This document shows, in pieces, positions 17,882-26,984 of a stretch of DNA of 64,000 nt. The stretch covers positions 1-64,000 of the forward strand of contig NZ_BBXD01000021.1 of NCBI RefSeq assembly GCF_001570545.1. Reading direction: 5' to 3'. Positions within the stretch are counted from its first letter, which is position 1. Each line of letters begins with the position of its first letter. The notes beneath the pieces are model-generated. The model was not told where the DNA came from. It worked only from the letters and a program-made list of their open reading frames with translations, and ran no database searches. A program made the translations under genes and the position numbers. The DNA comes from Herbidospora mongoliensis. GTDB taxonomy: Bacteria > Actinomycetota > Actinomycetes > Streptosporangiales > Streptosporangiaceae.

Positions 17882-17893
17882 CAAATGCATTTG
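17882..17893. promoter_or_regulatory. Perfect 12-bp palindrome CAAATGCATTTG
   Basis: An A+T-rich perfect palindrome within the 152-base space between the divergent secreted-protein and PIG-L genes. It could bind a dimeric repressor; no regulator is adjacent. Confidence 0.35.
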
Positions 17894-17958
17894 TGCCTCG
17901 ACGCAACTGGAATCGCCCATGGGGGCGGGATGTTCTAGCAATTCGTGGAGGTAGCGAG

Positions 17959-18768
17959 ATGTTGACACTGATGGCCGTGCACGCCCATCCCGATGACGAG
18001 GTGATGGGAACCGGCGGCGTGTTCGCCCACTATGCCGCCCAAGGGGTGCGGACCGTCCTGGTCACGTGCACCAACGGGGAACAGGGAGACGGCCCCGACG
18101 GGGTCAAACCGGGCCAGCCCGGTCACGACGACGAGGCGGTGGCGAAAGTCCGCCTCGCCGAGTTGCGCGAGTCGGCGGCCCACTTGGGCATCACCGACGT
18201 CGAACTGCTCGGTTACCGCGACTCGGGCATGGACGGCTGGGACGGCAACGGGCACGAACGCGCGTTCGCCAACGTCCCGGTCGACGAGGCGGCCGGGCGC
18301 CTGGCTGAGCTGATGCGGAAATATCAGCCGCAGGTCGTGGTGACCTACGACGAGAACGGCGGCTACGGCCACCCCGACCACATCCAGGCCCATCGGGTGG
18401 CGGCGCGGGCGGTCGAGCTGAGCGGCGTGCCGGCGAAGTTCTACTACACCGCCACCCCGCGCAGCTGGATGAAGGGCATGTACGACGCCATGGTCGCCGC
18501 CGGCATGGACACCGAGGGCTGGGAGGAGTACGAGAGCTGGACCGTCCCCGACGAGGACATCAGCGCGATCCTCGACACCTCGGCCTACGTCGAGCAGAAG
18601 ATCAAGGCGATGACCGCCCACGGCAGCCAGGGCGACAGCGCGTTCTTCCTGGGCCTGCCGCCCGAGACCCAGCACACGATGTTCGCGGGCGAGGCGTTCA
18701 TGCTGGTCAGGTCGACCGTGCCGGCTTTCGACGGGATCGAGGACGACCTGTTCCGGGGCCTGCGTTAG
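17959..18768 (+). CDS. PIG-L family deacetylase (MshB/Mca-like)
   Basis: A 269-residue zinc-dependent N-deacetylase or amidase. It has the AHPDDE metal motif at residues 9-14, a TCTNGEQGD loop after the second strand, and the second metal/catalytic motif GGYGHPDHIQAH. This is the superfamily of MshB (mycothiol synthesis) and Mca (mycothiol conjugate amidase). The sequence between motifs is not specific enough to choose either. ATG 17959 is preceded by GGAGG. The stop overlaps the stop region of the convergent membrane protein gene by 4 bases. Confidence 0.85.
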   Translation: MLTLMAVHAHPDDEVMGTGGVFAHYAAQGVRTVLVTCTNGEQGDGPDGVKPGQPGHDDEAVAKVRLAELRESAAHLGITDVELLGYRDSGMDGWDGNGHERAFANVPVDEAAGRLAELMRKYQPQVVVTYDENGGYGHPDHIQAHRVAARAVELSGVPAKFYYTATPRSWMKGMYDAMVAAGMDTEGWEEYESWTVPDEDISAILDTSAYVEQKIKAMTAHGSQGDSAFFLGLPPETQHTMFAGEAFMLVRSTVPAFDGIEDDLFRGLR

Positions 18769-19298
18769 GCCTTGCGGCGGGCGCGCTCGGCGTCGACGTT
18801 GAGCGCGGCCCGCACCCCCGCCGGATCGGGCGCGACCCCGGTCCGGCGGATCGTCTCCGAGGTGATCCGCCCGGCCTGGAAGACCTTCGTGGCCTGCACG
18901 ATCGTCTCCGAGGCGAAGAAGAACGCGACGGCGACCGTCATCAGCTGGCGCAGCGTGTCCCAGAACTCCTTGCGGTCGTCGAGCGGGCCGATGACGAACG
19001 CGTAGGTGTTCAGCAGCAGCCACGACACGAACAGCGCGCCCGCCAGGGCGATCCGGATCCTCCGGACCGACGCGTAGAGGCCGAAGAACGCGACGATGCC
19101 GGTCAGCGTGACCGTGGCGCCGACGATCCACTGCTCGGTGAGCGTGGTCGGCACCGTCAGCAGGATCCACGACGTCGTGACCAGAGCCGTCAGCAGGAAC
19201 CCGGTGAACACCAGGCCCCGGACCGAGACCTCCTCCGCGTCCCGCGTGTCGGTCAGGGCGAACATCGCGGGGCGCGGTGGGTGCACCGGCTCGGTCAT
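18765..19298 (-). CDS. Membrane protein of unknown function, 177 aa
   Basis: Four predicted membrane helices span about residues 28-135 (GFLLTALVTTSWILLTVP, WIVGATVTLTGIVAFFGLY, ALAGALFVSWLLLNTYAFVI, LMTVAVAFFFASETIV). An RRTGVAPDPAGVRAALNVDA tail lies in the cytoplasm or outside. No motif is recognised. It is single-gene, convergent with the PIG-L gene. Confidence 0.6.
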   Translation of the reverse strand: MTEPVHPPRPAMFALTDTRDAEEVSVRGLVFTGFLLTALVTTSWILLTVPTTLTEQWIVGATVTLTGIVAFFGLYASVRRIRIALAGALFVSWLLLNTYAFVIGPLDDRKEFWDTLRQLMTVAVAFFFASETIVQATKVFQAGRITSETIRRTGVAPDPAGVRAALNVDAERARRKA

Positions 19299-19352
19299 GG
19301 AACGCTCCCGGGCAAGATCGAAGTCAGGACAGCCCAGTCTCCGGTGAGCCGG

Positions 19353-21407
19353 TTAACCCGTGGTTACCACTGTGAATCGGTCCGGCAACCGATCGATCTC
19401 GGCGGCCCCGCTGACGTCAACCGATACGGACACCGGTGTCCCCGCGACCACGAACCCGTCAGCGCGGACCGCGCCGAGGGGCGCGCCCGCCATCGGGCGC
19501 AGGGTGACCGCGCCGCCGGGGACGTCCGGATAGAGGCCGAGCGCGGCGTGGGTGATCACCACGGCGGCCGCCGCCGACCAGGCCTGCGGACGGCAGGAGG
19601 CCGGGTAGGGCACCGGGCGGCCGACCGCGTCGCGGGCGTCGCCGGACAACAGTTCGGGCAGCCGGTTCTCGAACGGCTCGGCCGCGGCCAGCAGTCCTTC
19701 GGCCAGGGTGGCGGCCTCGGCGCCGAAGCCGTCGTGGGCCAGGCCGGCGATGACGACGGCGGTGTCGTGCGGCCAGACCGAGCCGCAGTGGTAGGACAGC
19801 GGGCTGAAGCCCTGGTCAGCCGACGACATCGTGCGCAGGCCGAAGCCCGCCGACATCTCGGGTGAGGCCAGGAAGGAGGCTACCCGGGCCGACTCCTCGT
19901 GGTTGAGGATGCCGGTCCCGAGTAGGTGGCCGATGTTGCTGGTCAGCGCATCGACCGGCCGCTTGTCGCGATCGAGTGCGAGAGCGGGGTAGCCGCCCTC
20001 GACCCAGAAGCGCTCGCGGAATCGGGTGGCCATCGAGGCGGCGTACGCGCGCCAGGCGTCGGCGCCCGGGCGGCCGAAGGCGTCCAGGATCGCGGCGCCC
20101 TTGACGGCGGCCTCGTAGGCATAGCCCTGGACCTCGGCCAGGGCGATGGGCGGGGCGGCCAGGCTTCCGTCGCGGAACCTCACCGAGTCGCCGGAGTCCT
20201 TCCAGCCCTGGTTGGCCAGGCCGCGGCCACTGGCGTCGATGTACTCGATGAAGCCGTCGCCGTCGGGGTCGGCGTCGGTGGCGAGCCAGGACAGCGCCGC
20301 CTCCATCGCCGGGAGCAGCGCCTGGACCTCGCCGTCGGGCAGGCCCCAGCGCCAGGCGTCGTGCAGCAGGCTGATCCACAGCGGGGTGGCGTCGATCGTG
20401 CCGTAGTAGGCGGCCGGCAGCCGGAGCCCGTGCACGGGGACCACGAACTCGCCCCTGCGGAGCTCGTGCATGATCTTGCCGGGTGCCTCGCCGGTCAGCG
20501 GGTCGTGCTTGACGCCCTGGCGGCGGGCCAGCACCCGCAGGGTGCCCTTCGCCAGGTCGGTGCCGAGCGGCAGCAGCATGCGGGCGGCCCACAGGCTGTC
20601 GCGGCCGAACACGGTCAGGAACCACGGCACGCCCGCGCCCAGGAAGGTGTCGGCGGGGTGGCCGGTCTCGGTGAGGCGCAGGCCGGCGAGGTCGTCGAGG
20701 CTCTGGGCCAGCAAGCGGGTCAGCCGCTGGTCAGTGGCCCGCACGGCAGGACGAGCCCACTCGACCGGGCCCGGCGGCGGCGCCACGACGGCGGCCGGGT
20801 CGGTCACCATCACGCGCCAGCACAACGACTTGGTCTCGCCCGGTTTGAGGGCGACCTCCCAGCGCAGAGCGTGGTCGTGCACCTCCGCCCCCTCGCCGGT
20901 CATCGCCACGGTGGCGGCGCCCGACACCCACTTGAGCGCGCCGTCGACCGGGGTCACCGGCTCGACGTCGCCGCCCGACTTCACCGTCTCGATGGCGGCG
21001 AAGTCGCAGTTCACCCGCATCGTGACGGTCATCGTCACGGGCATGGTGGCGGTCGAGGCGATGGTGATCTCCTCGGCCATGCCGTAGCCGCGGATCTCGC
21101 GGAGCCGGTCGATCCGGACCACGGGGTCGGGCTGCACGTCGCCGATCCAGCGCGCCAGCGAGGTGAACCGGCTGCGGCCGGGGCCTGCGGCGGCATGCGC
21201 GATCGGCTCGGTCTCCCGGCCGTCGATCAGCAGCACCGCCTCCGAGACGACCCGCCGGTCGGCGTGGAAGGTCCCCTGCACACCGGCCGCCCGTATCTGC
21301 CCGTCGGCCCCGCTGAGCGCGCTCGTGGGCGCCATGACGGTGCTGACCAGGTCGTGCAGGAGCGGCTGCAACCGGACTTCGGTGGCGGCGGGGGAGTCGG
21401 CAGGCAC
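19353..21407 (-). CDS. Glycogen debranching protein (amylo-alpha-1,6-glucosidase family)
   Basis: A ~684-residue protein of the archaeal/bacterial debranching family (GH-type (alpha/alpha)6 barrel). An N-terminal beta domain of ~270 residues is followed by the catalytic barrel, which includes GVPWFLTVFGRDSLWAARML, the Glu-rich DGDGFIEYID segment and PLSYHCGSVWPHDTAVV. Start is probably GTG 21407 (AAGGA 7 bases upstream); longer frames to 21446 begin with GTG/TTG. No signal peptide, so it acts inside the cell, probably on imported oligosaccharides. It is divergent from a LacI regulator and sugar ABC genes, with two operators between. Confidence 0.85.
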   Translation of the reverse strand: MPADSPAATEVRLQPLLHDLVSTVMAPTSALSGADGQIRAAGVQGTFHADRRVVSEAVLLIDGRETEPIAHAAAGPGRSRFTSLARWIGDVQPDPVVRIDRLREIRGYGMAEEITIASTATMPVTMTVTMRVNCDFAAIETVKSGGDVEPVTPVDGALKWVSGAATVAMTGEGAEVHDHALRWEVALKPGETKSLCWRVMVTDPAAVVAPPPGPVEWARPAVRATDQRLTRLLAQSLDDLAGLRLTETGHPADTFLGAGVPWFLTVFGRDSLWAARMLLPLGTDLAKGTLRVLARRQGVKHDPLTGEAPGKIMHELRRGEFVVPVHGLRLPAAYYGTIDATPLWISLLHDAWRWGLPDGEVQALLPAMEAALSWLATDADPDGDGFIEYIDASGRGLANQGWKDSGDSVRFRDGSLAAPPIALAEVQGYAYEAAVKGAAILDAFGRPGADAWRAYAASMATRFRERFWVEGGYPALALDRDKRPVDALTSNIGHLLGTGILNHEESARVASFLASPEMSAGFGLRTMSSADQGFSPLSYHCGSVWPHDTAVVIAGLAHDGFGAEAATLAEGLLAAAEPFENRLPELLSGDARDAVGRPVPYPASCRPQAWSAAAAVVITHAALGLYPDVPGGAVTLRPMAGAPLGAVRADGFVVAGTPVSVSVDVSGAAEIDRLPDRFTVVTTG

Positions 21408-21481
21408 GCGGTGGTCCTTCACGAAGTTGTGTCTTGACAGAAGCAAGAGCAGTGGTCCAGATTGCGAAACAATTCCTTAAC

Positions 21482-21494
21482 TTGAACGATCAAA
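21482..21494. promoter_or_regulatory. LacI-family operator, site 1 (TTGAACGATCAAA)
   Basis: TTGAACGATCAAA has its exact reverse complement 29 bases away (21511-21523), and each copy is itself a near-palindrome, TTGAwCGwTCAA. It lies in the intergenic space between the divergent debranching enzyme and lacI genes. This is the classic place for autoregulation by the LacI protein. Confidence 0.7.
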
Positions 21495-21510
21495 TCATGC
21501 ATTACTTCCG

Positions 21511-21523
21511 TTTGATCGTTCAA
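21511..21523. promoter_or_regulatory. LacI-family operator, site 2 (TTTGATCGTTCAA)
   Basis: Exact inverted copy of site 1, 20 bases upstream of the lacI start codon. Binding here would block the lacI-SBP-permease operon, while site 1 is nearer the debranching gene. Confidence 0.7.
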
Positions 21524-21542
21524 CCCCCCGAAAGGTGCGCAG

Positions 21543-22580
21543 ATGGCCGACAAGGTGACGATCGCCGACGTGGCGCGTGCTGCCGGTGTGTCTCGCCAGA
21601 CGGTCTCCAACGCTCTGAACACCCCCGAGGTGGTCCGTGAGGAGACCCGCCGCCGAGTGCTCGACGTCGTCGAGGAGCTCGGTTACCGGGTCAACCTGGC
21701 GGCCCGCCAGATGCGCACCGGCCGGTCCCGGCTGATCGCCGCCCGCATCGACCCCGAGCAGGACGGCATCAACGGCTCGGTCGGCGACCGCTTCCTGCAC
21801 GGCCTCACCGAGACGGCCGCCGCCGAGGGCTACCGCGTGCTGCTCTACACCGCCAAGGCCAACGGCGACGACGGCGAGATCGCCGCCTTCGACGACCTGC
21901 TCGGCGCGCACGAACCCGACGCGTTCGTGCTGATGGCCACCCACCACGGTGACCGGCGCACGAGCTGGCTGACCGAACGCGGAGTGCCGTTCGTCACGTT
22001 CGGCCGCCCGTGGAGCGAACCGACGGCCGCCGGTCATCCCTGGGTCGACGTCGACGGCGCCGCCGGGACCGACGCGGCCACCCGCCACCTGCTCTCCCGC
22101 GGCCACCGCCGGATCGGTTTCCTCGGCTGGCCCAAGGGCTCGGGCGTCGGCGACGACCGGCGCGAGGGCTGGCGGCGGGCGCTGGCCGAGGTCGGGCTCG
22201 GCACCGCCGGGCTGTTCACCGAGACCGAGGACGACGTCGCCCCCGGCGAGCAGGCCGCCCGGCGGCTCCTGGACGCCGATCCCGAGATCACCGCCCTGGT
22301 CTGCGCGAGCGACTCGCTCGCGCTCGGCGCCCTGCACGTGGCGCGCGCCCCCGGCCCGGCCTGGCACGCGGGCGGCCATCCGCACCGCCCCGTCGCCGTC
22401 GTCGGGTTCGACGACACCCCGGTCGCCAAGGCGATCGGCCTCACGAGTGTCCGCCAGCCGATCGGCGAGGTGGCCTCGAGCTGCCTGCGGCAGCTGGCCC
22501 ACCAGCTCGACGGAGGCGCGGGGGCGCCTCCGGAACACCTCCTGCTTCCGCCCTCCCTGGTCGTCCGCGCGTCGGGCTGA
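21543..22580 (+). CDS. LacI family transcriptional regulator
   Basis: A 345-residue repressor. The HTH is at residues 5-30 (VTIADVARAAGVSRQTVSNAL) with the hinge near 55 (LAARQMRTGRS). A periplasmic-binding-like effector domain follows, with FVTFGRPW, GHRRIGFLG and VVGFDDTPVA. It is first in an operon with a sugar-binding lipoprotein and two permeases. The twin operators upstream suggest it represses itself, the transporter and the divergent debranching enzyme until an oligosaccharide binds. Confidence 0.92.
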   Translation: MADKVTIADVARAAGVSRQTVSNALNTPEVVREETRRRVLDVVEELGYRVNLAARQMRTGRSRLIAARIDPEQDGINGSVGDRFLHGLTETAAAEGYRVLLYTAKANGDDGEIAAFDDLLGAHEPDAFVLMATHHGDRRTSWLTERGVPFVTFGRPWSEPTAAGHPWVDVDGAAGTDAATRHLLSRGHRRIGFLGWPKGSGVGDDRREGWRRALAEVGLGTAGLFTETEDDVAPGEQAARRLLDADPEITALVCASDSLALGALHVARAPGPAWHAGGHPHRPVAVVGFDDTPVAKAIGLTSVRQPIGEVASSCLRQLAHQLDGGAGAPPEHLLLPPSLVVRASG

Positions 22581-22620
22581 CCCAGACACCACCCCCGGTA
22601 AAGAAACAAAGGAAAACGCG

Positions 22621-23889
22621 ATGAAGCGCAGCAACGTCCGGAAGGCGGCCCTGTCGACGGCCGCCGGCGCCGTCCTGTTGTCCTCCGCCGCCTGCGGCGG
22701 CGGCAGTGGTTTCGAGGAGACCGACCAGCCGGCCGCGCAGCCGACTCAGGCCTCGGCCGGTCCCGCCCAGCTGCAGGTTCTCATCGGCTCCTCCGGCGAC
22801 GCCGAGACGAAGGCCGTCACCGACGCCGCCACCGCGTGGGGCACGGCCACCGGCAACACCGCGACCGTCACCCCGGCCCAGGACCTCGGCCAGCAGCTCG
22901 GCCAGGCGTTCGCCGGCGACAGCCCGCCCGACGTGTTCTACGTGGACGCCTCGCGCTTCGCCGACTACGCCAGCGTCGGCGCGCTGGAGCCGTACGCCGA
23001 CAAGATCACCAACCCGACCGACTTCTACGAGAGCCTGCGCACCACCTTCACCTACGACGGCAAGTTCTACTGCGTGCCCAAGGACTTCTCGACCCTGGCG
23101 CTCATCGTGAACACCGACCTGTGGAGCAAGGCGGGCCTGACCGACGCCGACATCCCCACCACGTGGGACCAGCTCACCGCCGTCGGCGACAAGCTGAAGG
23201 CCCAGAAGATCACCCCGCTGGCCATCGGCGACACGCGTGACCGCGTGGGCGCGTTCATGGTGCAGGCGGGCGGCTGGATCACCAGCGCCGACGGGAAGAC
23301 GGCCAGTGCCGACTCCCCGGAGAACCTGGAAGCCCTGACGTACGTGCAGAAGCTGGTCAAGGACAAGACGGCGCAGTACCCCAAGCAGCTCAGCGCGGGC
23401 TGGGGCGGCGAGGCGTTCGGCAAGGGCAGCGCGGCCATGACGATCGAGGGCAACTGGATCAAGGGCGCGATGACCAACGACTACCCCGACGTGAAGTACA
23501 GCGTCCACGAGCTCCCGGCCGGCCCGAAGGGCAAGGGCACGCTGTCGTTCACCACCTGCTGGGGCGTGGCCGCCAAGTCCAAGAACAAGGAGGCGGCCAT
23601 CAGCTTCGTGGAGGCGATGACCACCGCCGACCAGCAGATGGCCTACGCCAAGGCGTTCGGCGTCATGCCCTCGCGCCAGTCGGCCAAGGACGCCTACACC
23701 GCCGAGTTCCCGAACGACGCCCCGTTCGTGAGCGGCGCCGACTACGCGCAGGGCCCGGTGAACGCGCCGAAGATGGACAGCGTGCTGGCCGACTTCGACA
23801 CCGGCATCCAGCAGCTCACCTCGATGGACCCCAAGACCCTCCTCGCGCGGGTGCAGAAGAACACCGAAGCCGCGCTCGCCGGCAACTAG
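22621..23889 (+). CDS. Sugar ABC transporter substrate-binding lipoprotein
   Basis: A 422-residue cluster-B extracellular solute-binding protein. The lipobox (SSAAC, Cys25) anchors it to the membrane. The body has the MalE-like layout with DVFYVDASRFADYASVGALEPY, GKFYCVPKDFSTLALIVNTD and GKGSAAMTIEGNW segments. ATG 22621 follows AAAGGAAA, 40 bases after lacI. No ATP-binding gene is present; many actinomycete sugar importers of this class share the global ATPase MsiK, and that is the likely energy source (inference). Confidence 0.9.
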   Translation: MKRSNVRKAALSTAAGAVLLSSAACGGGSGFEETDQPAAQPTQASAGPAQLQVLIGSSGDAETKAVTDAATAWGTATGNTATVTPAQDLGQQLGQAFAGDSPPDVFYVDASRFADYASVGALEPYADKITNPTDFYESLRTTFTYDGKFYCVPKDFSTLALIVNTDLWSKAGLTDADIPTTWDQLTAVGDKLKAQKITPLAIGDTRDRVGAFMVQAGGWITSADGKTASADSPENLEALTYVQKLVKDKTAQYPKQLSAGWGGEAFGKGSAAMTIEGNWIKGAMTNDYPDVKYSVHELPAGPKGKGTLSFTTCWGVAAKSKNKEAAISFVEAMTTADQQMAYAKAFGVMPSRQSAKDAYTAEFPNDAPFVSGADYAQGPVNAPKMDSVLADFDTGIQQLTSMDPKTLLARVQKNTEAALAGN

Positions 23890-23903
23890 GTAGGACTCCG
23901 CGT

Positions 23904-23928
23904 CCGGCATCTTCGGGGATGGTGCCGG
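23904..23928 (+). terminator. Inverted repeat in the SBP-permease gap
   Basis: CCGGCA (23904-23909) pairs with TGCCGG (23923-23928). A hairpin behind the binding-protein gene may stop part of the transcripts or protect the mRNA, giving more binding protein than permease. Confidence 0.4.
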
Positions 23929-23962
23929 GCGCGGGCTTCCCGCGTCAGAGGAGGTACCGCCC

Positions 23963-24988
23963 ATGCGGCTCTCGGCGAAAGCCAGGGAGAACATCGCGGG
24001 CTGGTTGTTCGTCGCCCCGGTGATCCTGATCCTGGGTCTGTTCATGCTGCTGCCGATTTTGATGGCGATGTGGGTCAGCGTGACCGACTGGAACGGCCAG
24101 GGCAGCCCGTTCAAGTCGAGCGTCCCGTTCGTCGGGATGGACAACTACACGAAGTTGTTCGCCGAAGACGGCCTGACGCGCCAGGACTTCATGACGAGCG
24201 TGCGCAACAACCTGTATTACGTCGGTCTCGTCGTGCCGATCCAGACCATCCTCGCGCTGGGCCTGGCGCTGGTGGTGAACTCGCGGATGCTGAAGGGCAA
24301 GACCTTCTTCCGCGCCGCGTTCTTCTTCCCGTCAGTGACCAGCTCGGTCGCGATCAGCGTGGTGTTCCTGTTCATCTTCGCCAGCTCCGGCGCGGTCAAC
24401 AACCTGCTGGCGTTCTTCGGCATCCAGGGCCCGCAGTGGTTCGCCGACGCCCGCGGCCTCCTGCACCTCGCGCTCGACGCCGTCGGCCTGGTGAACGCCG
24501 ACAGCCCGCCGGCGTTCCTGACCAGTGGCGGCCCGTTCGGGCTGAGCTGGTGGGAGTGGCTGGCAGGTCCGTCGGTCGCGATGTCGACGATCATGCTTCT
24601 GGTCATCTGGACGACGTCGGGAACGTTCATGCTGATGTTCCTGGCCGCCCTCCAAGACGTCCCGGTCACGCTCGAAGAGGCCTCGATGCTCGACGGCGCG
24701 GGCCGCTGGAAGCGACTGCGCTTCGTCACGCTGCCGATGCTGAAGCCGACCCTGTTCCTGGTGCTGACCATGGGCATCATCTCGACCTGGCAGGTCTTCG
24801 ACCAGGTCTACGTGATGAGCCAGGGCGCCCCCGGCAAGACGACGCTGACCCCGGCGTACCTGTCGTACACCCAGGCGTTCGACAGCTTCGAGTACGGCAC
24901 AGGAACGGCCATCTCGTTCGTGCTGTTCGCGATCATCGTGCTGTTCACGATCGTGCAGCGGTGGTTGCTCAGGGAAAGGAACGCCTGA
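23963..24988 (+). CDS. Sugar ABC transporter permease (MalF-type)
   Basis: A 341-residue inner-membrane subunit with six or more helices. The EAA loop for contacting the ATPase is present: EEASMLDGAGRWKRLRFVTLP. An extra ~40-residue insertion between helices (ADARGLLHLALDAVG...) makes it longer than many MalF proteins of this class. GAGGAGGT precedes ATG 23963. Its stop overlaps the next start by one base. Confidence 0.9.
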   Translation: MRLSAKARENIAGWLFVAPVILILGLFMLLPILMAMWVSVTDWNGQGSPFKSSVPFVGMDNYTKLFAEDGLTRQDFMTSVRNNLYYVGLVVPIQTILALGLALVVNSRMLKGKTFFRAAFFFPSVTSSVAISVVFLFIFASSGAVNNLLAFFGIQGPQWFADARGLLHLALDAVGLVNADSPPAFLTSGGPFGLSWWEWLAGPSVAMSTIMLLVIWTTSGTFMLMFLAALQDVPVTLEEASMLDGAGRWKRLRFVTLPMLKPTLFLVLTMGIISTWQVFDQVYVMSQGAPGKTTLTPAYLSYTQAFDSFEYGTGTAISFVLFAIIVLFTIVQRWLLRERNA

Positions 24989-25842
24989 TGGCCACGGTCC
25001 GAGCGAACCACGGGGCGCGAACCGTGGCGTCGACCTTCGTCGGCTACTTCATCCTCATCTTCTTCGCGCTGGTCTTCATCTACCCGTTCGTCATCCAGCT
25101 CTCGGCGTCGTTCAAGACCGAGGCGAACGCGGCCGCCAGCCCGCTGAACCCGATCGCCGACCCGTTCGTCACCGACGCGTACCACAAGGTGTTCCTGAGC
25201 ACCGACATGCCGCTGTGGCTGGGCAACTCGCTGATCGTGACCATCGCGATCACGCTCGGCCGGGTGCTGCTCGACTCGATGGCCGGCTACGCCCTGGCCC
25301 GGCTCCGCTTCAAGGGCCGCAAGGCGCTGTTCGGCGCGGTGATCGCCATCTTGGCGGTGCCGGGCGTCGTGCTGTTCATCCCGAAGTTCCTGGTGCTCAA
25401 GCAGTTCGGGATGTACGACTCGTACACGGCCCTGATCCTGCCGATCATCGCCGACGCGGGCGGCGTCTTCATCATGAAACAGTTCTTCGAGTCGATCCCC
25501 CGCAGCGTGGAGGAGGCGGCGAAGATCGACGGCGCGGGGACGTGGCGGACCTTCTGGTCGGTCGTCCTCCCCATGGGACGGCCCGCGCTGATCACCCTGA
25601 CGATCATCTCGTTCCAGAGTTCGTGGAACGAACTCCCGCACAGCCTGGTGGCGGTGCAGTCGCCTGACCTGTACACGCTGCCGCGAGGGTTGGCGGTGCT
25701 GGTGAGCGGGTCGCTGGGGTCGGGGAACCAGTATCCGCTCAAACTGGGCGCTGCCGTTTTGGCGACGATCCCGGTGGCGGTCCTGTTCGTGGTGTTCCAG
25801 CGTTACTTCGTGCGCGGGGCCAACGAGGGGGCCGACAAGTAG
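24988..25842 (+). CDS. Sugar ABC transporter permease (MalG-type)
   Basis: A 284-residue permease with the MalG-type EAA loop EEAAKIDGAGTWRTFWSVVLP. Six membrane helices begin with FVGYFILIFFALVFIYPF. It is coupled to the MalF-type gene (TGATG). Its last 40 bases overlap the 3' end of the convergent MFS gene. Confidence 0.9.
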   Translation: MATVRANHGARTVASTFVGYFILIFFALVFIYPFVIQLSASFKTEANAAASPLNPIADPFVTDAYHKVFLSTDMPLWLGNSLIVTIAITLGRVLLDSMAGYALARLRFKGRKALFGAVIAILAVPGVVLFIPKFLVLKQFGMYDSYTALILPIIADAGGVFIMKQFFESIPRSVEEAAKIDGAGTWRTFWSVVLPMGRPALITLTIISFQSSWNELPHSLVAVQSPDLYTLPRGLAVLVSGSLGSGNQYPLKLGAAVLATIPVAVLFVVFQRYFVRGANEGADK

Positions 25843-26960
25843 AACCAGATCGCGAGCTGGGCCAGGGCCAGCGTGAGGGCGAACGGCATCAGCGCCCACA
25901 TGCCCGCCCCCTGGCCCAGCGCCCCGGCCAGCCACGGCAGCGCCGAGCCGCCGATCACCGAGCCGCCGTTCAGCACCCCGATCGCGGTCGGCACCAGCCG
26001 GGCCGGGAGCAGGTCGGGCAGGATCGCCATCGTCGTGGGGAACAGCGGGCCGAGGAAGAACCCGAGCAGCACGAACCCGGCGATGGGAACGACGCCGAGC
26101 CAGATCAGGACCGTGGTTCCCGCGACGCCGACGCAGCACCAGAGAGAGGTTCGTGCTGGTGTCATCCGGAATCTTCCGGCTAGGGGATTGATGACGAACC
26201 GGCCTGCCGTGAGCCCCGCCCAGTAGCCGCTCACCGCGTAACCGGCGACGAGGTGGCTCTCCAGGTTGACCTCACGCAGGTAGGAGTAGGCCCAGTTGCC
26301 CACCCCGATCTCTACGCCCAGGTAGACGGTGAGGAAGGCCGCCGCGAGCAGCACGTACCGATTCCGCAGTGCGTTCGTCAGCTTCTGCTTCTCTTCCTTC
26401 TCCTGTACGACCTTCTTCGGGAACGTCCACATGAAGGCGACGGCCATGAGGGCGGTCGCGGCGGCCAGGCCCCACCAGACGGCGGTCCACGAGGCGTAGT
26501 TCAGCGTCCAGGCCGCGATGACCGGACCGGCCAGCGCGCCGACGCCGAAGAAGGCGTGCAGCCGGTTGAGCAGGGTGGCCGCGTTCGGCAGCGCCGCCAG
26601 GTGCACGTTCAGCACCGATTCGAGCACCCCCGAGCCATACCCGGCGAGCCCCTGCACGGCGATGAGCGCCCAGAACGGCGGCCGTGCGGCGGTGATGACG
26701 GCGGCGAGCACGAACGCGCTGCTGCCCGCGACGAGTGACAGCCGCAGCCCGAGCCTCTCGATGAGCGCGCCGTTGGTGAGACCGGCGAGCAGGAACCCCG
26801 CCGACGAGGTGAAGAAGATCAGCCCGATCAGGGCCTTGTCGACGCCGTAGTCGGCGATCTGCGCGGGTAACAGCACTCCGCCGGCGGCGGCGCCGATCCC
26901 GACGAGCACGAACGCCGCGTAGGAGAGAAAAATCGAGGAACGCATCCCAAAAGACTCCAT
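25803..26960 (-). CDS. MFS transporter
   Basis: A 385-residue major-facilitator protein with twelve hydrophobic segments. It has an A-like loop after helix 2 (NGALIERLGLRLSL). The overall pattern resembles sugar or small-molecule MFS carriers of the FucP/YbjJ type, but substrate cannot be told. ATG 26960 or ATG 26945 could be the start. A GAGCGCTC palindrome lies 10 bases upstream. Confidence 0.8.
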   Translation of the reverse strand: MESFGMRSSIFLSYAAFVLVGIGAAAGGVLLPAQIADYGVDKALIGLIFFTSSAGFLLAGLTNGALIERLGLRLSLVAGSSAFVLAAVITAARPPFWALIAVQGLAGYGSGVLESVLNVHLAALPNAATLLNRLHAFFGVGALAGPVIAAWTLNYASWTAVWWGLAAATALMAVAFMWTFPKKVVQEKEEKQKLTNALRNRYVLLAAAFLTVYLGVEIGVGNWAYSYLREVNLESHLVAGYAVSGYWAGLTAGRFVINPLAGRFRMTPARTSLWCCVGVAGTTVLIWLGVVPIAGFVLLGFFLGPLFPTTMAILPDLLPARLVPTAIGVLNGGSVIGGSALPWLAGALGQGAGMWALMPFALTLALAQLAIWFYLSAPSLAPRTK

Positions 26961-26984
26961 CTGTCGGGAGAGCGCTCATGAACA

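Noticed and set aside
22441-24144. 567-codon minus-strand frame opposite lacI-SBP-permease
   Set aside because: Composition is antisense-like and it covers the solute-binding protein with its clear lipobox and fold motifs.
26970-26977. GAGCGCTC palindrome upstream of the MFS gene as a LacI-family site
   Set aside because: Only 8 bases are symmetric and it does not match the TTGAwCGwTCAA operator of the nearby LacI. Too short to call.
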